Of a stretch of DNA of 6,439 nt, positions 6,101-6,439 are shown one piece after another (the stretch's first letter is position 1; each line of letters starts with the position of its first letter). Below the pieces are notes generated by a model that had not been told where the DNA came from, did no database searches, and worked only from the letters and a program-made list of their open reading frames with translations. The DNA comes from Candidatus Cloacimonadota bacterium. Its GTDB lineage: Bacteria > Cloacimonadota > Cloacimonadia > Cloacimonadales > Cloacimonadaceae. The stretch spans positions 1-6,439 of the forward strand of contig JALNYD010000163.1 of NCBI GenBank assembly GCA_023230025.1. The letters run 5' to 3'. The position numbers and the translations under genes were made by a program.

Positions 6101-6439
6101 CGGAGACAGTCCCATCTCCCCAATCAAAGTAATATTGAACAGAATGTCCCAGGTTAGATGTGGAACCCCCAGTTGTATATGTATAGGTCATACCAACCTC
6201 ACCACTGGTAGTCCCGGATGGCATGATGGGTATAGAAACAGTCTCGGAAGGTTCATATTTAACAGTAAAAGTGCGTGACTTGGTTGCACCACTGGTATCC
6301 CTTAACGTCACAGTCCATGTCCATTGTTGCGTCTGCGTACCGCCTGCGTTGGATAACACCATGGGATGTAACGTCATCGAAGTGTCAGAGTTGACGGTTA
6401 CGTTGGTGTTCCAGATGGGATCACCCTTGTTCCAGATCT
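162..6439 (-). CDS. Giant multidomain secreted protein with lysozyme-like and M23 peptidase domains (5'-partial)
   Basis: One open frame of 2,091 visible codons ends at TGA (162-164) and has no stop before the right edge, so the N-terminus and any signal peptide are missing. The Met at 6377 is internal: about 20 in-frame codons upstream repeat residues 191-210. Domain order (numbered from that Met): Ig-like repeat (to 41), PKD-like (44-139), Ig-like repeat (142-251), PEGA (258-327), Fn3-like (331-432), lysozyme-like (445-670), unassigned (671-774), Ig-like (775-876), M23 peptidase (886-1012), Fn3-like (1069-1170), PEGA (1177-1245), NHL propeller (1250-1522), PKD (1529-1608), cohesin-like (1614-1746), PKD (1751-1829), PEGA (1832-1900), GWN/NGYWIY domain (1904-2071). 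The role is inferred: an extracellular peptidoglycan hydrolase carried on adhesive and carbohydrate- or protein-binding modules. No C-terminal membrane helix or PGF-CTERM-like signal is visible. No neighbouring gene is in view, so operon context is unknown. The frame is certain; the biological role is not. Confidence 0.96.
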   Translation of the reverse strand, partial: IWNKGDPIWNTNVTVNSDTSMTLHPMVLSNAGGTQTQQWTWTVTLRDTSGATKSRTFTVKYEPSETVSIPIMPSGTTSGEVGMTYTYTTGGSTSNLGHSVQYYFDWGDGTVSGWLPVGTNSATKSWTVAGDWGVKSRSRCAIHTSVESGWSSPRVVHILQPTSLSFTDLTPSTIPTSQSTYVATLSLRGSNFNNVNQVTFSWSGPDSDTQIWNKGDPIWNTNVTVNSDTSMTLHPMVLSNAGGTQTQQWTWTVTLRDTSGATKSRTFTVTYAPAAPTTGSISVTSSPSEASIMLDGSNQGVTPKELSGISAGSHTITLSKSGYNVDTGTVTVIAGQTTNYHKDLILIPTTTQPKLITDAPQDVTTTSVLLKGHLENGEAGVTYDVCFRYEGGRVEKIKVGFATVSTSNPGYEYLLTGLTPGTPYYYRAVTSASNGPSEPDPLDADEYQSFTTLGNSPPSSSIVASVDEDLLNYLDELIPSEGASDYFNDNWGISRDQYKIMIAALIWGEGGTAGYTAHSIYVDPAGRLGMGDALDHSDPDLYNKFWFSTGIGPLQIDRGGDSSDNWGYWPTIKKLDYRVALKSALTWHKKLNAGGISSLDQMRTNSRGTWYAYYKTTEGDNLGRWENTWAESTGLDWESVKNYNKGSILGITWEEAKNKLSYNAAKGVGDVKWEKYGEVVKSIGAYTWTINSGDAKTQSGKLVVLNNDFETYLITAKSLASGIEYSMQYYYANDDSQNIEIWAYYNPSDVSHHLKSIFVRDYSKKEFPYFPEGQNGKVAGVTLDHTAVSNSDKPTVDGFVPAAATVIKEGDAVSFNYQVSAPAGLKQVELWRTDIENVWPSDPTGYVKKEDVTGTSAEGPIDDRPPSTGTYWYGLHVVDVDGNWAGEEEPIRIIVEASDMNSDQPIFKAPWEGSARITQGTNGTTSHYDHGNWDNTYGLDIASMTAGEPFDVLAPYDGTVCYIDNDEAGAGGKEVAIKHTVDGNEYITVYLHLSEILVANGTSLEQGEHFAVTGMTGSATGVHLHFHMYKAPGSYDSHTQPIKRVILKKTGIDSDFIEYNMLNGELNETIIESYADRVFESNNVKIQSTQPKLQTDEATDITSTSAVLHGHLTNGEVGVIYPVCFRYEGESTQKTKTTATTVSVENPSYEFQLTGLEPETTYYYRAVHSESTGMEDPNPIDAASALSFTTPPGTSLVGSIQVNTVPSGAFVYLDNVYQGNSPVTLNNVVAGTHSVRVTKSGYQEQVRSVIVTADQTSNVSVSLPLVGPSGHYIFSTKWGSQGSGEGEFNYPAGIAINQSGYVYVAESTNNRTQVFDRTGTYITGWGSSGSGPGQFKWPSDIAVNSSGYLYITDAGNNRVQVFDPSGAYVSQWGSKGSGTGQLFSPRALSVNASDYVYVADYGNDRVQVFDPSGVYQSGWNAEYPLGIGTSDSGRVYVTESNNHRTRIFDPSGNLVSEWGSRGSGNGQFNFPTEVTVDKSGFVYVLDDNNARIQIFDPSGTYVTQWGSYGSEDWQLGSPQDIAVDQSGYIYVAELSCQIKVLAPTSIISPIAGFAANITTGNVPLTVQFTGGSIGSSTSWRWDFGDGATSTEPNPIHTYTTLGNYTVSLTVGNEAGNDTETKQGYITAITPPVQNTLSFSPATSEIVTGQTMELDVVLDTVPTGLAGFNISVALTEPSVGEIVAISYPYWTLMPVNSSLPADTVYAQAVDLMGSVGAGATNVTLCTLTVHGDASGETNLTITAMKVDDDVGGRYAPDTMDATLVVETEVPAPVADFTANTAAGPAPLTVRFTDTSTGDPTSWSWDFGDGVTSTEQNPVHTYTTPGTYTAILTVTNTVGSDSARQNITVTTTQVGSIAVTSAPAGAAIWLDDRNTGTFTNTTLTNIPAGDHVVRVELDGYQTMTKTVTVAAGEMAEVTFVLGSPAITLSPGWNFISVPKTLNATKNTAGSLFGNVDTGGKNILGYNSQTEMWTPVTAAEIISPLNGYWIYAAAGTDITLSYPSEPASTADKILYPGWNAVGYSADEQTTAETALACLNGSWKTVIPWNLAAGMYDPAIINGGTGTYSPERLMTFGNGYWIYVDSGSTLIGLTA
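165..668 (-). other. C-terminal GWN/NGYWIY double-repeat domain
   Basis: Residues 1904-2071 comprise two related halves: GWNFISVP (1909-1916) to NGYWIYAA (1963-1970), and GWNAVGYS (1994-2001) to NGYWIYVD (2054-2061). I know this type of C-terminal module from large secreted proteins of Methanomicrobiales methanogens, where it closes PKD- or PEGA-bearing chains; its molecular role is unknown to me, perhaps retention at the cell surface. The chain ends in IGLTA with no hydrophobic anchor and no basic tail. Confidence 0.75.
678..884 (-). other. PEGA domain 3
   Basis: Residues 1832-1900: GSIAVTSAPAGAAIWLDD, TGTFTNTTLTNIPAGDHVVR, VELDGYQTMTKTVTVAAGE. It fits the PEGA consensus well. It is the last of three PEGA copies and joins the C-terminal domain after a very short linker (SPAIT). 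Confidence 0.9.
891..1127 (-). other. PKD domain (canonical, second)
   Basis: Residues 1751-1829 contain PLTVRFTDTSTGDPTSWSW, WDFGDG (1783-1788) and NPVHTYTTPGTYTAILTV. It is close in sequence to the first canonical PKD domain, and the two bracket the cohesin-like domain. This is the most GC-rich part of the gene (about 72% G+C at 1021-1140 by hand count). Confidence 0.95.
1140..1538 (-). other. Cohesin-like domain
   Basis: Residues 1614-1746 resemble cohesins: an opening LSFSPATSEIVTGQTMELDV, then GLAGFNISVAL, then TVYAQAVDL, and near the end LCTLTVHGDASGETNLTITA. Cohesins bind dockerin modules in cellulosomes and are also found in methanogen surface proteins. No dockerin (paired Ca-binding loops) is present in the visible protein, so a partner would be another polypeptide. 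Confidence 0.75.
1554..1793 (-). other. PKD domain (canonical, first)
   Basis: Residues 1529-1608 contain the textbook PKD run: PLTVQFTGGSIGSSTSWRW, WDFGDG (1561-1566), PNPIHTYTTLGNYTVSLTV. It is an extracellular Ig-like fold. It directly follows the NHL propeller and precedes the cohesin-like domain. Confidence 0.94.
1812..2630 (-). other. Six-blade NHL-repeat beta-propeller
   Basis: Residues 1250-1522 hold six NHL repeats of mostly 47 residues, with the consensus WGSxGSGxGQF, then a P-x-x-I/V-A-V strand, then SGYVYVA, then NNRVQVFDPSG. Repeat starts are near 1251, 1300, 1347, 1394, 1433 and 1480. NHL propellers are extracellular binding platforms in many archaeal and bacterial proteins. 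Repeat 4 is shortened to 39 residues. Neighbouring repeats keep DNA identity; for example 25 bp at 2198-2222 recur at 2339-2363, offset by 141 bp (47 codons), a sign of fairly recent repeat expansion. Confidence 0.93.
2643..2849 (-). other. PEGA domain 2
   Basis: Residues 1177-1245 fit PEGA: GSIQVNTVPSGAFVYLDN, QGNSPVTLNNVVAGTHSVRV, TKSGYQEQ and a closing TADQTSNVSVSL strand. Its place after Fn3-like b mirrors PEGA 1 before Fn3-like a. It leads straight into the NHL propeller. Confidence 0.87.
2868..3173 (-). other. Fibronectin type III-like domain b
   Basis: Residues 1069-1170, from TQPKLQTDEATD to ALSFTT, include YEFQLTGLEPETTYYYRAV. It is a gapless paralogue of domain a on the far side of the catalytic part (same length, about 60% identical). 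A 55-residue linker (1013-1067) between the M23 domain and this one has no recognisable motif and ends in an acidic, Asn-rich stretch. Confidence 0.82.
3342..3722 (-). other. M23 family metallopeptidase domain (LytM/lysostaphin type)
   Basis: Residues 886-1012 show the family in order: FKAPWEGSARITQG opening, His907 or His910 then GLDIA with Asp920 (first metal pair), the core strand FDVLAPYDGTV (930-940), VYLHLSEI with His972, and GVHLHFHMY with His1003 and His1005 (the HxH motif). M23 enzymes bind one zinc ion and cut peptide bridges of peptidoglycan, or Gly-rich peptides, outside the cell. All expected ligand and catalytic His/Asp positions can be assigned, so activity is plausible. The first His does not sit in the usual H-x-G-x-D spacing (Thr916 takes that place); a longer H-to-D spacing is also known in beta-lytic-type M23 enzymes. 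Confidence 0.9.
3750..4055 (-). other. Ig-like linker domain
   Basis: Residues 775-876 read as a beta sandwich: GDAVSFNYQVSAPAG, then QVELWRTD, and the closing strands STGTYWYGLHVVDVDGNW and EPIRIIVEA. The G-x-Y-W-Y-G-L-H-V-V-D pattern is like Ig-fold modules placed next to secreted hydrolases in bacteria. It joins the lysozyme-like part to the M23 peptidase and is probably a spacer that sets the distance between the two active sites. Confidence 0.6.
4056..4367 (-). other. Unassigned segment between the lysozyme-like and Ig-like domains
   Basis: Residues 671-774 show alternating hydrophobic/polar beta-type patterns (GKLVVLNNDFETYLITAKS, then YSMQYYYANDDSQNIEIWAYY) and no motif I recognise. 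It is rich in Tyr, Asn, Asp and Lys and lies in the most AT-rich DNA of the window (4141-4320, 53 G+C of 180 by hand count). It may be the C-terminal lobe of the lysozyme-like enzyme or a separate substrate-binding beta domain. Confidence 0.5.
4368..5045 (-). other. Lysozyme-like / lytic transglycosylase-like domain
   Basis: Residues 445-670 contain IMIAALIWGEGG (480-491) with a candidate catalytic Glu at 489, and GIGPLQI (530-536), which resembles the GLMQI element of GH23-type lytic transglycosylases. A helical stretch follows (KLDYRVALKSALTWHKK, 554-570), then aromatic-rich segments. In the GH23/lysozyme superfamily the Glu acts on the beta-1,4 bond between MurNAc and GlcNAc. The Glu-to-GPLQ spacing (about 43 residues) is longer than usual, because of an inserted loop that includes DPAGRLGMGDALDH. 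This stretch is distinctly AT-rich compared with the rest of the gene. The superfamily assignment is an inference from motifs; a catalytically unrelated alpha-helical domain is the alternative. Confidence 0.6.
5082..5387 (-). other. Fibronectin type III-like domain a
   Basis: Residues 331-432 run from TQPKLITDAP to YQSFTT and contain YEYLLTGLTPGTPYYYRAV, the typical Fn3 F/G-strand signature (L-x-P-x-T-x-Y-x-Y-R). About 60 of 102 residues match the second Fn3-like domain (1069-1170) without gaps, including VCFRYEG. It directly precedes the lysozyme-like domain. Confidence 0.8.
5397..5606 (-). other. PEGA domain 1
   Basis: Residues 258-327 follow the PEGA pattern: GSISVTSSPSEASIMLDG (a beta strand, then P-x-x-A-x-I-x-L-D-G), then QGVTP, then AGSHTITLSKSGY, ending in a TVTVIAGQT strand. 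PEGA modules are small beta domains common in archaeal and bacterial surface proteins and are thought to be structural or binding units. It is separated from the Fn3-like domain only by a Thr-rich linker (TTTQ). Confidence 0.85.
5625..5954 (-). other. Ig-like repeat domain, copy 2 (complete)
   Basis: Residues 142-251 form a complete unit, from SLSFTDLTPSTIPTSQ through RGSNFNNVNQVTFSWSG to SRTFTVTY. The LTPSTI opening followed by a GSNF strand is reminiscent of IPT/TIG-like modules, but I cannot assign a family with confidence. With the PKD-like domain before it, it forms a 210-residue repeating pair, so more copies may lie beyond the right edge. A structural or adhesive role is inferred. Confidence 0.68.
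5635..5809 (-). repeat. Direct repeat, copy 2 (630-bp period)
   Basis: This is the internal partner of the repeat at 6265-6439, with a single substitution across 175 bp. On its other side (below 5635) the two copies diverge at once: copy 2 leads into PEGA 1, while copy 1 leads into the PKD-like domain. The identity boundary therefore lies at the end of the Ig-like module. Confidence 0.93.
5961..6248 (-). other. PKD-like domain (N-terminal)
   Basis: Residues 44-139 carry YYFDWGDGT (82-90), the PKD-type core WGDG, followed by the alternating Trp/Ser pattern SWTVAGDWGVKSRSR and a terminal VVHI strand. PKD folds are Ig-like beta sandwiches of extracellular proteins used for protein-protein or carbohydrate contact. 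This copy is divergent from the two canonical WDFGDG copies nearer the C-terminus: it lacks the usual N-P-x-H-x-Y segment and is longer between strands. Confidence 0.72.
6255..6439 (-). other. Ig-like repeat domain, copy 1 (partial)
   Basis: This is the C-terminal part of a beta-sandwich-like module, cut by the window edge. It covers about 20 codons upstream of the reference Met and residues 1-41, with the motif WTWTVTLRDTSGATKSRTF. It matches residues 191-251 of copy 2 almost exactly. I do not know a firm family name; it resembles the Ig/IPT-type modules of large extracellular proteins and probably serves as a spacer or adhesive unit. Confidence 0.7.
6265..6439 (-). repeat. Direct repeat, copy 1 (630-bp period, cut by window edge)
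   Basis: At least 175 bp here match 5635-5809 at a constant offset of 630 bp (exactly 210 codons, so in frame). I see one mismatch (a at 6312, t at 5682). The repeat runs off the right edge, so its full extent is unknown. Conservation at silent positions indicates a recent duplication or gene conversion. Confidence 0.93.

Noticed and set aside
6375..6377. ATG at 6377 as the true start codon
   Set aside because: The frame is open upstream to the edge, the upstream codons encode the same residues as 191-210 of the second repeat copy, and the ATG corresponds to Met211 in the middle of that copy.

Overview
The window holds essentially one gene: a single uninterrupted minus-strand reading frame that runs from the right edge (position 6439, no start codon in view) to a TGA stop at 162-164. 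It encodes at least 2,091 residues of a very large, secreted-type mosaic protein whose N-terminus lies beyond the window. Residue numbers below count from the internal Met at 6377-6375, which is an arbitrary reference and almost certainly not the true start, because it sits in the middle of a repeated domain and the frame stays open upstream of it.

The organism is most likely a methanogenic archaeon of the Methanomicrobiales type. Reasons: PKD, NHL, PEGA and cohesin-like modules are combined in one chain; the C-terminal domain has two GWN...NGYWIY half-repeats, which I associate with secreted proteins of Methanoculleus-like methanogens; N-glycosylation sequons are frequent in the C-terminal half; and an oligo-T tract follows the stop. 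This is recognition from memory, not a database result. The uneven length and the right edge falling inside a near-identical repeat suggest a whole metagenomic contig that broke at a repeat.

Layout from N- to C-terminus (right to left): partial Ig-like repeat copy 1; PKD-like domain; full Ig-like repeat copy 2 (almost identical DNA, 630 bp apart); PEGA 1; Fn3-like a; lysozyme-like (lytic transglycosylase-like) domain; an unassigned stretch; an Ig-like domain; an M23-type metallopeptidase with its metal-site motifs present; Fn3-like b; PEGA 2; a six-blade NHL propeller; PKD; cohesin-like; PKD; PEGA 3; the GWN/NGYWIY C-terminal domain. Positions 1-161 are non-coding apart from a probable terminator and a short perfect palindrome.

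The striking point is that two predicted peptidoglycan-degrading domains (a glycan-strand cutter and a peptide-bridge cutter) sit in one polypeptide, framed by a mirror-image PEGA-Fn3 / Fn3-PEGA pair, on a scaffold typical of an archaeon that has no murein wall. The catalytic part is locally very AT-rich (about 29% GC at 4141-4320 by hand count, against about 72% at 1021-1140) and has no N-glycosylation sequons, as if a bacterial enzyme cassette had been placed in an archaeal adhesive scaffold. A secreted weapon or scavenging enzyme directed at neighbouring bacteria is the most interesting reading; it is inference.
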